Positions 17,417 through 25,689 of a stretch of 64,000 bases of DNA are shown here, piece after piece. Positions within the stretch are counted from its first letter, which is position 1. The number at the start of each line of letters is the position of its first letter. The DNA is from Flavobacterium panacagri. GTDB lineage: Bacteria; Bacteroidota; Bacteroidia; Flavobacteriales; Flavobacteriaceae. The translations under genes were made by a program, and so were the position numbers. The notes below the pieces were generated by a model. It worked only from the letters and a program-made list of their open reading frames with translations. It was not told the DNA's origin and did not search any database. The stretch spans positions 2,666,001 through 2,730,000 of the forward strand of contig NZ_CP119766.1 of the NCBI RefSeq assembly GCF_030378165.1, read 5' to 3'.

Positions 17417-18241
17417 TTATTTTTTAAGTTCTTTTAAAATTCGGTTTACTTCATTAACTAAAAGTGGAAAAGCAGGTTCTGTCATGCCGTGACCGTAGCC
17501 GTCCAATTCGTAAAGTTTGGTTTGTTTGTGTCCGTTCAGTTTCATCATTCTTGCCATATAAGCGTTTTCTTCGTAACGTCCCAGCATTTCTAATTCACGA
17601 TCTCCAGTAATTAATAACAAAGGCGGAGCATCGCCGCGAACATGAAATAAAGGAGCAAAAGCATCAATTGTAGGCTGTTTTTCCGGAATTCCGTTTTCTC
17701 TTCTAATTTCAAAATGCGTAATGCATTGTCCGCTAAACGGAATAAGTCCCGCAATTTGATTGGCATCGATATTTTCTTTTTGAAGCCATTTTTTATCTAA
17801 ACCAATCATCATTCCTAAATAACCTCCAGCAGAATGTCCGGAAACAAAAATCTTTGATTTGTCTCCTCCATAATTGGCAATATTGTTAAAAGTCCATGCA
17901 ACGGCAGCCGCCGCGTCTTCAATCGCTTTTTCGGCTTTTGCTTTAGGAGATAATCTGTAATTTACTCCAATAATTGCAAAACCTTTGTTTTTTAAAGCTT
18001 CAGGAATTTCTTTGTTGCCACCAGTCAATCCGCCCCCGTGAAACCAAATAATGGTTGCGAAATCCTTTTTGTTTTTAGGGTAATAAATATCCAGTACGCA
18101 TCTTTCATTGATATACTTATCTGATTTATTTACAGACGTACTATAATATTGAATGTTATTTTTCGTTTCATATTCTATATTCTGAGCAGATAATGAAACT
18201 CCGTAAAGAAAGAAACTTAGAAGAATAATTAATTTTCTCAT
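17417..18241 (-). CDS. Secreted alpha/beta hydrolase, esterase/lipase type
   Basis: A 274-residue protein with an N-terminal signal peptide (residues 1-19, ending SLSAQ). The mature part has the HGGGLTGG oxyanion motif of hormone-sensitive-lipase-like carboxylesterases, the nucleophile elbow VSGHSAGGYLG, ITGDRELEML with the acid region and GYGHGM with the catalytic His. It is probably periplasmic. It is the third alpha/beta hydrolase in 3 kb, but the three belong to different subfamilies and are not tandem duplicates. Confidence 0.9.
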   Translation of the reverse strand: MRKLIILLSFFLYGVSLSAQNIEYETKNNIQYYSTSVNKSDKYINERCVLDIYYPKNKKDFATIIWFHGGGLTGGNKEIPEALKNKGFAIIGVNYRLSPKAKAEKAIEDAAAAVAWTFNNIANYGGDKSKIFVSGHSAGGYLGMMIGLDKKWLQKENIDANQIAGLIPFSGQCITHFEIRRENGIPEKQPTIDAFAPLFHVRGDAPPLLLITGDRELEMLGRYEENAYMARMMKLNGHKQTKLYELDGYGHGMTEPAFPLLVNEVNRILKELKK

Positions 18242-18267
18242 TTTTTATATGGTATTGTTGAATTTAT

Positions 18268-18312
18268 TCGATTAGATAGAATCTAAAATCTGAAGTCTAA
18301 AGTCTAAAATAA
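18268..18312. repeat. AT-rich tandem word repeat (AATCTAAAATCTGAAGTCTAA family)
   Basis: Upstream of the esterase gene lies a run of imperfect 7-10 bp repeats of the type TCTAAA/TCTGAAG. Similar runs are at 50877-50914 and 51066-51090. It has no coding potential, and family-wide dispersal is inferred from these three places only. Confidence 0.4.
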
Positions 18313-18331
18313 TAAATTAATATATAAAAAA

Positions 18332-18358
18332 AGTCCAAAATGCAGAACAATTTGGACT
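18332..18358 (-). terminator. Terminator after the PUR-family gene
   Basis: AGTCCAAA pairs with TTTGGACT around an 11-base loop and on the minus strand is followed by a T7 run. It starts 29 bp past the stop. Confidence 0.7.
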
Positions 18359-18387
18359 CGTACTTTATAATAAAGTTTTATTTTGAA

Positions 18388-18771
18388 TTAAATATCATCA
18401 AAATCAATATCTGTAAAACTAGATCTTGGAGATTCAGATTTATCTGAACTATATTCTTTTTTAAAATCTTTTTGATGTCTTTCAGAAATTACTTCTTCGC
18501 CTTTGTGGTTCAAAACATAAGAAGTCATTTCCTCTAAAATTTCTGCGAAAGCACTAAAATCTTCTTTGTACAAGTAAATTTTGTGTTTTTTGAAGTGAAA
18601 AGAACCATCTTCCTCAGTAAACTTTTTGCTTTCGGTAATAGTAATATAGTAATCATCGGCTTTGGTAGCTCTCACATCAAAGAAATAAGTTCTTCTTCCT
18701 GCTCGTAATACTTTAGAAAAAATCTCTTCTTTTTCTAACATGTCATTTTCTCTCATAATACGTTCTATCAT
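18388..18771 (-). CDS. DUF3276/PUR-alpha-type nucleic-acid-binding protein
   Basis: A 127-residue protein with one PUR domain: IFSKVLRAGRRTYFFDVRAT, then DDYYITITESKK and KIYLYKEDFSAFAEILEEM, the beta-beta-beta-beta-alpha repeat of the PUR family. The C-terminal 30 residues are acidic and disordered (SSFTDIDFDDI). Bacterial PUR proteins such as the Borrelia one bind single-stranded DNA and RNA and act as regulators. The gene is near-universal in Bacteroidota, normally as here next to an ABC exporter gene. Confidence 0.88.
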   Translation of the reverse strand: MIERIMRENDMLEKEEIFSKVLRAGRRTYFFDVRATKADDYYITITESKKFTEEDGSFHFKKHKIYLYKEDFSAFAEILEEMTSYVLNHKGEEVISERHQKDFKKEYSSDKSESPRSSFTDIDFDDI

Positions 18772-18824
18772 TTTTGGAATTAATAGTACTCAAAAATCAT
18801 AAAAAATTATCTATTACGCAACAA

Positions 18825-20603
18825 TTAAAGTAATTCTTTTTCCGAAAGTTGTTTTAAATATAACGATGCATAATATCCCTCCTGATTTATTAATTGATTA
18901 TGAGAACCTTGTTGAATAATCTTACCATCTTCGAGTATAATAATTTTGTCTGCATTTTTAGCAGATGATACTCGATGACTCACAATTATGGTTGTTTTGT
19001 CTTTCGAAATCTCAAACAAATTGTTTAAAATCATTTCTTCGGTTTCAGTATCAACGGCAGATAAACAATCATCAAAAAGTAAGATTGCAGGGTTCTTAAT
19101 AATCGCTCTAGCAATCGAAACACGTTGTTTCTGACCTCCCGAAAGTGTAATCCCTCTTTCTCCTAAAATGGTGTCGTATTGTTTGTTAAAGGCAATAATG
19201 TTGTCATGAACCACTGCATTTTTGGCTGCTTCAAATACTTCTTCGTCAGTGGTATTCTGGTTTCCGAATTTAATATTGTTTTTGATAGTATCAGAAAATA
19301 AGAAAGCATCTTGAGGTACAATTCCGATATTGTTTCGAAGATCATTTAGGTTTAAAGTACTGATTTCGTTTTCGTCAATTTTAATTTCTCCTTCAGTAAC
19401 GTCGTACAATCTAGAAATCAAAGAAAGTATTGTCGATTTTCCGGAACCGGTTTTTCCTAAAATGGCGAGAGTTTCTCCTTTTTTAACGGTAAAGGAAACA
19501 TTTTTTAAAGCTTCGATATTGGTATCTTGGTAAGTAAAAGAAACATTTTCGAAAGTTATATTTCCTTTTATATCGGATGAATTTTCATTGTTGTTTTTAA
19601 TTTCCGGCTCGATTTTCAAAAATTCATTCAAGCGTTTTTGAGAAGCTTCGGCTTCCTGAACCATTGATGAAACCCAACCTAAAGAAGCAACCGGCCAAGT
19701 CAGCATGTTCACATATAAAATAAACTCAGCGATGGTTCCAATGTTTGGGATACTTCCGTTGATGTACATTACACCTCCAAAATAAATTACAACCAAATTA
19801 CTGATTCCAATAAGCGCAATCATCAATGGGCCAAATAAAGATTGAACTCTTGCCAGACTTAAACTTTTACGTTTGCTTTCTTCTGCAAGATCAACCATAT
19901 TATTCTGATGCTGATTTTCTAAAGAATACGCTTTGATTACACGAATTCCTGAGAATATTTCCTGAGTAAAACTTGAAACCTTAGAAAGGTACTGCTGAAA
20001 AGTAGTGCTTCGTTTATTGATTTCGGAACTTAGCTTGAAAATGCAATAAGAAAGAATCGGCAACGGTAATATGGTATATAAGGTAAGAAGCGGCGATACA
20101 TTATACATATATAATATAACAATCGCAAAACGTATTGCTGTATTAATAGTATACATAACAGCCGGCCCAACATACATTCTGACTTTTGAAACGTCTTCAC
20201 TGATTCGGTTCATTAAATCTCCGGTTCGGTTTTGTTTGTAAAAAGTCTGCGAAAGATTCTCATATTGTCTGAAAACTTCATTTTTCAAATCAAATTCAAT
20301 ATGGCGGGACATTACAATTAAAGTCTGACGCATCAAAAATGTTAAAAAGCCGGCTACAATCGTTGTGCCAATGATTAATAATACGTTATGGATTAAATCT
20401 TGGCGATAAGAAGCAATTATAATCTCTGATTTTTGGTTGGCAATCGGAAGTTTATCAAAATTCTCAATGGCGTTTAAAGACTTACTAATAAGCTTTGGAG
20501 TGTATAATGAAAATATTTGTGCGATTATAGTGGTTAAAATTCCAAGTGAAAAACTGTATTTATATTTGATGAAATATTTGTTTAAATAGCTTAATTCTTT
20601 CAT
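18825..20603 (-). CDS. ABC exporter, fused permease and ATPase
   Basis: A 592-residue half-transporter. Residues 15-310 hold six membrane helices of the type-I exporter fold. Residues 350-585 hold the ATPase with Walker A GKTGSGKST near residue 385, signature LSGGQKQR, Walker B ILLFDDCLSAVD and the switch IIVSHR. The Walker B acid is DD where DE is usual, so the catalytic glutamate position holds an aspartate, which is seen in one half of some heterodimeric exporters. It probably exports lipid or drugs. Confidence 0.92.
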   Translation of the reverse strand: MKELSYLNKYFIKYKYSFSLGILTTIIAQIFSLYTPKLISKSLNAIENFDKLPIANQKSEIIIASYRQDLIHNVLLIIGTTIVAGFLTFLMRQTLIVMSRHIEFDLKNEVFRQYENLSQTFYKQNRTGDLMNRISEDVSKVRMYVGPAVMYTINTAIRFAIVILYMYNVSPLLTLYTILPLPILSYCIFKLSSEINKRSTTFQQYLSKVSSFTQEIFSGIRVIKAYSLENQHQNNMVDLAEESKRKSLSLARVQSLFGPLMIALIGISNLVVIYFGGVMYINGSIPNIGTIAEFILYVNMLTWPVASLGWVSSMVQEAEASQKRLNEFLKIEPEIKNNNENSSDIKGNITFENVSFTYQDTNIEALKNVSFTVKKGETLAILGKTGSGKSTILSLISRLYDVTEGEIKIDENEISTLNLNDLRNNIGIVPQDAFLFSDTIKNNIKFGNQNTTDEEVFEAAKNAVVHDNIIAFNKQYDTILGERGITLSGGQKQRVSIARAIIKNPAILLFDDCLSAVDTETEEMILNNLFEISKDKTTIIVSHRVSSAKNADKIIILEDGKIIQQGSHNQLINQEGYYASLYLKQLSEKELL

Positions 20604-20807
20604 TTTTTTAAGAAATCTGATATTGAATTGATTTGAATTTAAGAATTATTATTAAATAAAATTATAATAACTTACGATTTAATCAAAACAATTATATTGT
20701 AATATTGTTATTTTAAAGATAAAAAATTAGCACATGTGTATTTTTTAATTAAGTTTGAGTTGTCTTTTTGACGAATTCATAATTTTAACCTAATTAATAC
20801 TAGCGCT

Positions 20808-21914
20808 ATGGATGCAACTTTCGCAACTGGAAAGGAACTTCAAAAAATGGATCCTGTTTTTGGTCAATTATCTTTTGACGATCACGAACAAATTGTATTT
20901 TGCAATGACAAAGATACAGGTTTAAAAGCAATTATTGGTATTCATAATTCGGTTATGGGGCCAGCTTTGGGAGGAACCAGAATGTGGAATTATAACACAG
21001 AATGGGAAGCTTTAAACGATGTTTTACGCCTTTCTAGAGGTATGACGTTTAAATCGGCTATTACTGGACTTAATATTGGTGGAGGTAAAGCTGTTATTAT
21101 CGGTGATGCTAAAACACAAAAAACACCTGAATTAATGCGTAAGTTTGGTGAATTTGTTCATTCACTAAGCGGCAGATATATTACGGCAGAAGATGTCGGA
21201 ATGGAAACTAAAGACATGGATACTGTAAGAGATGTTACGCCTTATGTTACAGGTATTTCTGAAGAAAGAGGTGGTTCTGGGAACCCTTCGCCTGTTACAG
21301 CTTACGGGGTTTATTTAGGTATGAAAGCGGCAGCTAAAAGTCAGTTTGGAACTGATGTTTTAGAAGGAAAAAAAGTTTTGGTGCAAGGAATTGGACACGT
21401 AGGCGAAACTTTGGTTGAGTACTTAACTAAAGAAGGAGCGCAGGTAACGATTACGGATATTAACGAAGAAAAATTGTATCAAGTTGCTTCAAAATACAAT
21501 GCAACAATCTACACTGGCGAAGATTTATATACTGCTGATGTGGATATCTACGCACCTTGTGCTATGGGAGCAACAATCAATGATAATACAGTAAATAAAA
21601 TTAAAGCTAAGGTTATTGCTGGTGCGGCCAACAACCAATTAGCAGATGAAAATGTTCACGGTGCGATTTTACAAGAAAGAGGAATTTTATATGCTCCGGA
21701 TTTCTTAATCAACGCTGGTGGAATCATCAATGTTTATGCTGAATTGGCAAACTACGGTAAAGCTGAAATCATGACAAAAACAGAGAATATCTACAATACA
21801 ACTTTAGAAATTATAGATTTTGCTGCTAAAAATAATATGACAACGCATAAAGCGGCACTTACAATTGCTCAAAATCGTATCGATCAAAGAAGAATCGAGA
21901 ACGCGGCTAAGTAA
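20808..21914 (+). CDS. ldh: Leucine dehydrogenase (Glu/Leu/Phe/Val dehydrogenase family)
   Basis: A 368-residue NAD-dependent amino-acid dehydrogenase. The catalytic region reads PALGGTRMW, then GMTFKSAITGLNIGGGKAVI with the substrate and catalytic lysines. The NAD fold has VLVQGIGHVGETL, and IAGAANNQLA and DFLINAGGIINVYAEL follow. Length and motifs fit leucine dehydrogenase, which reversibly deaminates branched-chain amino acids to 2-oxo acids, the first step of their breakdown and of branched fatty-acid synthesis. It is monocistronic and has a strong terminator. Confidence 0.93.
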   Translation: MDATFATGKELQKMDPVFGQLSFDDHEQIVFCNDKDTGLKAIIGIHNSVMGPALGGTRMWNYNTEWEALNDVLRLSRGMTFKSAITGLNIGGGKAVIIGDAKTQKTPELMRKFGEFVHSLSGRYITAEDVGMETKDMDTVRDVTPYVTGISEERGGSGNPSPVTAYGVYLGMKAAAKSQFGTDVLEGKKVLVQGIGHVGETLVEYLTKEGAQVTITDINEEKLYQVASKYNATIYTGEDLYTADVDIYAPCAMGATINDNTVNKIKAKVIAGAANNQLADENVHGAILQERGILYAPDFLINAGGIINVYAELANYGKAEIMTKTENIYNTTLEIIDFAAKNNMTTHKAALTIAQNRIDQRRIENAAK

Positions 21915-21915
21915 T

Positions 21916-22079
21916 TAGTGTTCAGTGTTCACTTTTTTAGTGTTCAGGTAAAGTCTCAATTTACAGTTTGATCTGTAAATTGAGACTTTTTTTATCAGTA
22001 CAATAAGACTGACCACTTAAATTCTGACCACTGCATACTTTAACTGACCACTAAATCCTGAAAACTGACTACTAAAAAG
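21916..22079. repeat. Intergenic repeat, family A copy 3 (split around a terminator)
   Basis: The left part (21917-21948) repeats AGTGTTCAG three times. The right part (22007-22079) is a run of CTGACCACT / CTGAAAACTGACTACT words. Between them lies the ldh terminator. The words match the other two family A copies at 7073-7152 and 16762-16845. Confidence 0.6.
21951..21988 (+). terminator. Intrinsic terminator after leucine dehydrogenase
   Basis: A perfect 16-bp stem AAGTCTCAATTTACAG with its complement has a 6-base loop and is followed by T7. Confidence 0.9.
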
Positions 22080-22123
22080 GCGACTTTTTTACGAATTAAT
22101 TTTAAAATACGCATCTAAAGTTA

Positions 22124-22131
22124 TACTTTTG
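22124..22131 (+). promoter_or_regulatory. -7 promoter box of nusB
   Basis: TACTTTTG fits TAnnTTTG and lies 28 bp before the GTG start of nusB. Confidence 0.45.
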
Positions 22132-22159
22132 CAGACTAATTTTTAAATGTTCTTACGAG

Positions 22160-23104
22160 GTGGTAAATAGAAGACACATACGCGTTAAAGTAATGCAATC
22201 CATTTATGCAATGCATCAAAGCGGTTCTGATAATATGGAAAAAGAAGAAAAATTTCTTTTTTACAGTATTGATAATATTCAGGACTTATATCTTATAATG
22301 CTTTCTTCATTGATAGAAATTTGTAAAAAAGAAGCCGTTTATTTACATCTGTCAAGTAAAAAACATCTTGCTACTGCAGCAGAACGTAATCCAAATGAAA
22401 AATTTGTAAAGAACAAGATTTTTCAACTTCTTGCCGAAAGCAACTCTCTTAGCATCGCTTTAGAAAATCGTAAAATCAACAATTGGTCATTAAATGACGA
22501 TTATATTATTTTGCTTTTAAATGATGTAAAAGCAAGTGATATCTACAAAAAATACATGTCGAATAATGTCAATACGTTTGAAGAAGACAGACAGTTCATC
22601 ATTGATTTGTTTGAAAACGTAATTGTTCCAAATGAAAAATTATATGAGTATTTAGAGGATGATAAATTAACTTGGGTTGATGATATTCCTGTTGTAAACA
22701 CTCATATCATTAAACAATTGAAAGCGATTAAAACCGAAGAACCGGACGATTTTAGAGTGCCAAAATTGTATAAGGATGTTGAGGATAAAGATTTTGCTAA
22801 AGATTTGTTTAGAAGAACTGTTTTAAATGAAACGGCTTTTGCAAAAGAATACGAAGATAAAACACCAAACTGGGACAGCGATCGTATTGCAGAAATCGAT
22901 ACTATTATCCTGAAAATGGCGATTTGCGAGTTTCTTAAATTCCCATCGATTCCAGTAAAAGTAACTCTTAACGAATATTTAGAAATTGCAAAAGAGTATT
23001 CTACTCCAAAAAGCAGTATTTTTATCAACGGAATTTTAGATAATCTGGTAAAAGAGCTTACAGCTAATAAAAAGATGCTGAAAACAGGAAGAGGATTGAT
23101 GTAA
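22160..23104 (+). CDS. nusB: Transcription antitermination protein NusB, long Bacteroidota form
   Basis: A 314-residue protein started by GTG (VNRRHIRVKVMQSIYAMHQ), the conserved NusB N-terminus, which fixes the start. The C-terminal 100 residues are the classical NusB helical domain (DRIAEIDTIILKMAICEFL, VTLNEYLEIAKEYSTPKSSIFINGILDNL). About 150 residues of extra helical sequence are inserted between the first NusB helix and the rest, so it is twice the E. coli length. It acts with NusE in rRNA antitermination. It precedes yajC by 77 bp in the same direction. Confidence 0.93.
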   Translation: MVNRRHIRVKVMQSIYAMHQSGSDNMEKEEKFLFYSIDNIQDLYLIMLSSLIEICKKEAVYLHLSSKKHLATAAERNPNEKFVKNKIFQLLAESNSLSIALENRKINNWSLNDDYIILLLNDVKASDIYKKYMSNNVNTFEEDRQFIIDLFENVIVPNEKLYEYLEDDKLTWVDDIPVVNTHIIKQLKAIKTEEPDDFRVPKLYKDVEDKDFAKDLFRRTVLNETAFAKEYEDKTPNWDSDRIAEIDTIILKMAICEFLKFPSIPVKVTLNEYLEIAKEYSTPKSSIFINGILDNLVKELTANKKMLKTGRGLM

Positions 23105-23181
23105 AATCTGGAAATTCCAAAAAAGAAAAGACAAATTCCAAAAAGAAAATATTAATTATAAATCAAAAACAAATTTAAATT

Positions 23182-23457
23182 ATGGGACAATTATCTCAAT
23201 TTGCGCCATTTCTTTTAATGTTCGTGGTACTTTATTTTTTCATGATCAGACCACAGCAGAAAAGAGCTAAAAACGAAAAAGAATTTGAAAGCAACCTTAA
23301 AGTAGGGGATAAAATAGTTACAAAAAGTGGTTTTCACGGTAAAATTGCTGAATTAGCAGAAACTACTGTTGTAATCGAAACGATGTCTGGAAAATTAAAA
23401 TTAGAGCGTTCTGCTATCTCTTTAGAGTTGAGTGCCGCTTTGAATAAGAAAGCATAA
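23182..23457 (+). CDS. yajC: Preprotein translocase accessory subunit YajC
   Basis: A 91-residue protein with one N-terminal membrane helix (residues 8-22, FAPFLLMFVVLYFFMIRPQ), the RPQQKRAKNEK motif right after it, and the small beta domain with GDKIVTKSGFHGKIAEL. YajC associates with SecDF next to SecYEG at the inner membrane. The helix-RPQQKR signature and the short length are diagnostic. Confidence 0.96.
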   Translation: MGQLSQFAPFLLMFVVLYFFMIRPQQKRAKNEKEFESNLKVGDKIVTKSGFHGKIAELAETTVVIETMSGKLKLERSAISLELSAALNKKA

Positions 23458-23480
23458 TTTTAAAAAAAAATACAATATTT

Positions 23481-23513
23481 AAATCCCAAATTCCAAATAG
23501 GAGTTTGGGATTT
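23481..23513 (+). terminator. Intrinsic terminator after yajC
   Basis: AAATCCCAAA pairs perfectly with TTTGGGATTT around a 13-base loop and is followed by a T run. It ends the nusB-yajC unit. Confidence 0.85.
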
Positions 23514-23526
23514 TTTTTGCGTCTTG

Positions 23527-23629
23527 TATTGTCATTTCGACCGAAATCGCACTCGCTTATCGACAAAGATTGGCGAAATGTTTTGCGGAGTTTCTCTTGT
23601 GATTTCTCCCTTCGGTCGAAATGACAATA
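23527..23629. repeat. Palindromic intergenic element, family C
   Basis: Perfect 19-bp terminal inverted repeats (23527-23545 with 23611-23629, TATTGTCATTTCGACCGAA) enclose 65 bp with further imperfect pairing (AATCGCAC against GTGATTT). There is no coding capacity. From memory, similar GTCATTTCGAC-ended palindromes are scattered through flavobacterial genomes. I see one full copy here. Confidence 0.75.
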
Positions 23630-23645
23630 CTTTGCTCATAAAGAA

Positions 23646-23682
23646 AAACCTTAGTAAAAGTTTTAAACTTTTACTAAGGTTT
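23646..23682. terminator. Terminator facing the YdeI-like gene
   Basis: An 18-bp perfect palindromic stem (AAACCTTAGTAAAAGTTT with its complement, single-base centre) lies 24 bp past the YdeI-like stop. Confidence 0.75.
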
Positions 23683-23705
23683 CGTTTTATAGATTGGAAT
23701 TTCTA

Positions 23706-24329
23706 CTACCTGTATTTATCATTCAATCCAACATTTGCCAAAATCATCGGAACCACTTTCTCAATTCTTGCGAGTTTTGTTTTTTCTTGTTTAGCAGATT
23801 CAATATATTCTAAAAACTCGTATTGTTTATAAGGTTTGAAATTCTCAAAAGCTTCTTTTAGAGCCGGATTTTGTTCCATTTCTTTGTTTAGCAATTCTGA
23901 AATGATGACTTCTTTTTTAGAAGGTTTTATTGCTTTTCCCTGCTTTTCGATTTCAATCGCTTCTAAAATATATTCAAGAACTTCTTTTTCGTTTACTTCT
24001 TCTTTTGAAGTAAAACGCCATTGACGCATTGATTTTGTTTTATCTTCCTGAGCATTGATGAGTCTCTTTTTTTCATCTTTCAGAAAGACACCATTTAAAA
24101 ACCAAATCGCAAAATAATTTTTAAAACCTCCAATTCCGATAACATTTTTCTTGTTGTAAACATAAATTGGGCCTCCCCATTTTATGGTTTCGACCAGTTC
24201 GGTTTTATCAATAATAGATTTCAGGAAAAGAAGTTCTTCTTCCCATTGATTGACTTTGTCCCAAACATGTTTTTTATCAGAATCTGTTTCCACTTTATCT
24301 TTTTCTTTTAGTTTTTTCAGGTGCGTCAA
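23706..24329 (-). CDS. YdeI/OmpD-associated family protein
   Basis: A 207-residue two-part protein. Residues 25-120 are a DUF1801-like domain ([27 protein letters not shown] cut by a beta turn, then [14 protein letters not shown]). Residues 140-207 are an OmdA-like helical tail ([20 protein letters not shown]). Relatives have been linked to bacteriocin protection. The role here is untested. The frame overlaps the 3' end of pepT by 35 bp in another frame, so a slightly later start is possible. Confidence 0.82.
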   Translation of the reverse strand: MTHLKKLKEKDKVETDSDKKHVWDKVNQWEEELLFLKSIIDKTELVETIKWGGPIYVYNKKNVIGIGGFKNYFAIWFLNGVFLKDEKKRLINAQEDKTKSMRQWRFTSKEEVNEKEVLEYILEAIEIEKQGKAIKPSKKEVIISELLNKEMEQNPALKEAFENFKPYKQYEFLEYIESAKQEKTKLARIEKVVPMILANVGLNDKYR

Positions 24330-25572
24330 AAATCCCAGGAATAGCAGTCAATTCAGCAATTTTTACAATTACGTTTGTTGCTTTCTGAATGCTTTCAGCA
24401 GGTACGTATTCGTATTTTCCGTGGAAATTATGTCCTCCTGCAAAAATATTCGGACAAGGTAATCCCATAAATGATAATTGAGATCCATCAGTTCCGCCGC
24501 GAATAGGTTTAATGATTGGTTTGATGTTTAATTCTCTCATTGCTTTTTCGGCAATATCCACAATATGTTTTACCGGAAGAACCTTTTCTTTCATGTTGTA
24601 ATATTGGTCTTTTACAACGGCAATTACAATATCTTCGCCAAATTTTTTCGCAAATCTTTTATTGAATTTCTTCGCAATTTTATGAATCAATTCTTTTCGT
24701 TTTTCGAATTTCTTTTTGTTGTGGTCACGAATAATCAATTCTAAAACCGTTTCTTCTATGTTTCCTTTGATGTGATGTACATGAAAGAATCCTTCGTAAC
24801 CTTTGGTCTCTTCTGGAGTTTCTCCTTTCGGTAATTCATTGATAAATTCATTAGCCAAAAGCATCGAATTGATCATTTTTCCTTTTGCATAACCAGGGTG
24901 GACACTTTTTCCTTTGAAAGTAATTTTAGCTCCAGCAGCATTAAAATTTTCATATTCTAGCTCTCCAATCTGGCTTCCGTCCATTGTATAAGCCCATTGC
25001 GCTCCAAATTTTTCCACATCAAAATGATGAGCGCCACGTCCGATTTCTTCATCAGGAGTAAAACCAATTCTGATTTTTCCATGTTTAATTTCTGGATGCT
25101 GCATTAGATATTCCATTGCCGAAACAATTTCTGTAATTCCAGCTTTATCATCGGCACCTAACAGCGTCGTTCCGTCAGTTGTAATGATGGTTTGTCCTTT
25201 ATATTGCAATAAATCTTTGAAGTAGTTTGGAGATAAAACGATGTTTTTCTCAGCGTTCAAAACAATATCTTTTCCGTCGTAATTTTCAACGATTTGAGGT
25301 TTTACATTAGCTCCGCTGAAATCTGGTGAAGTATCAAAATGAGAAACAAAACCAATGGTTGGAACCTCATGATCTACGTTGCTTGGAAGCGTCGCCATAA
25401 TATAGGCTTTATCATCTATAGTAACCTCTTCAAGTCCGATTGCCTTTAATTCTTCGACTAATTTATTGGCAAGATTCCATTGTTTTTGAGTGCTTGGTGT
25501 TGTTTGTGAATTTGGATCTGATTCAGTATCAATTGTTATATAACTGATAAAACGATCTATGATATGTTGCAT
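24295..25572 (-). CDS. pepT: Peptidase T (tripeptide aminopeptidase)
   Basis: A 425-residue M20B zinc peptidase. It shows [13 protein letters not shown] (first metal His-x-Asp), [19 protein letters not shown] (bridging Asp), [17 protein letters not shown] (catalytic Glu-Glu), [14 protein letters not shown], and [18 protein letters not shown] and [14 protein letters not shown] near the end with the remaining ligands. It removes N-terminal residues from tripeptides in the cytoplasm. The C-terminus has a basic KTKRKR extension that overlaps the next gene. Confidence 0.96.
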   Translation of the reverse strand: MQHIIDRFISYITIDTESDPNSQTTPSTQKQWNLANKLVEELKAIGLEEVTIDDKAYIMATLPSNVDHEVPTIGFVSHFDTSPDFSGANVKPQIVENYDGKDIVLNAEKNIVLSPNYFKDLLQYKGQTIITTDGTTLLGADDKAGITEIVSAMEYLMQHPEIKHGKIRIGFTPDEEIGRGAHHFDVEKFGAQWAYTMDGSQIGELEYENFNAAGAKITFKGKSVHPGYAKGKMINSMLLANEFINELPKGETPEETKGYEGFFHVHHIKGNIEETVLELIIRDHNKKKFEKRKELIHKIAKKFNKRFAKKFGEDIVIAVVKDQYYNMKEKVLPVKHIVDIAEKAMRELNIKPIIKPIRGGTDGSQLSFMGLPCPNIFAGGHNFHGKYEYVPAESIQKATNVIVKIAELTAIPGIFDAPEKTKRKR

Positions 25573-25646
25573 TTTTTTAGATTTTTAGCAAATATAGAAA
25601 AAAAATCTGCTGTGAAATTTAGCTTTATGGATCTGTTTTAATAAAA

Positions 25647-25672
25647 AAAGGGATTCGCTACAGAATCCCTTT
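25647..25672 (-). terminator. Intrinsic terminator after the FGE-like gene
   Basis: A perfect 10-bp stem AAAGGGATTC / GAATCCCTTT has a 6-base loop and on the minus strand is followed by T residues. Confidence 0.85.
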
Positions 25673-25689
25673 CGACTATTTTGAAGTTG

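Noticed and set aside
22007..22079. CTGACCACT/CTGAAAACT words as a short CRISPR array
   Set aside because: Words are imperfect, spacing is irregular and similar words occur at two other gene ends. It is a dispersed repeat.
23524..23832. A 102-residue plus-strand reading frame after yajC
   Set aside because: It spans the palindromic repeat, a terminator and the antisense of the YdeI-like gene, and its protein has no recognisable character.
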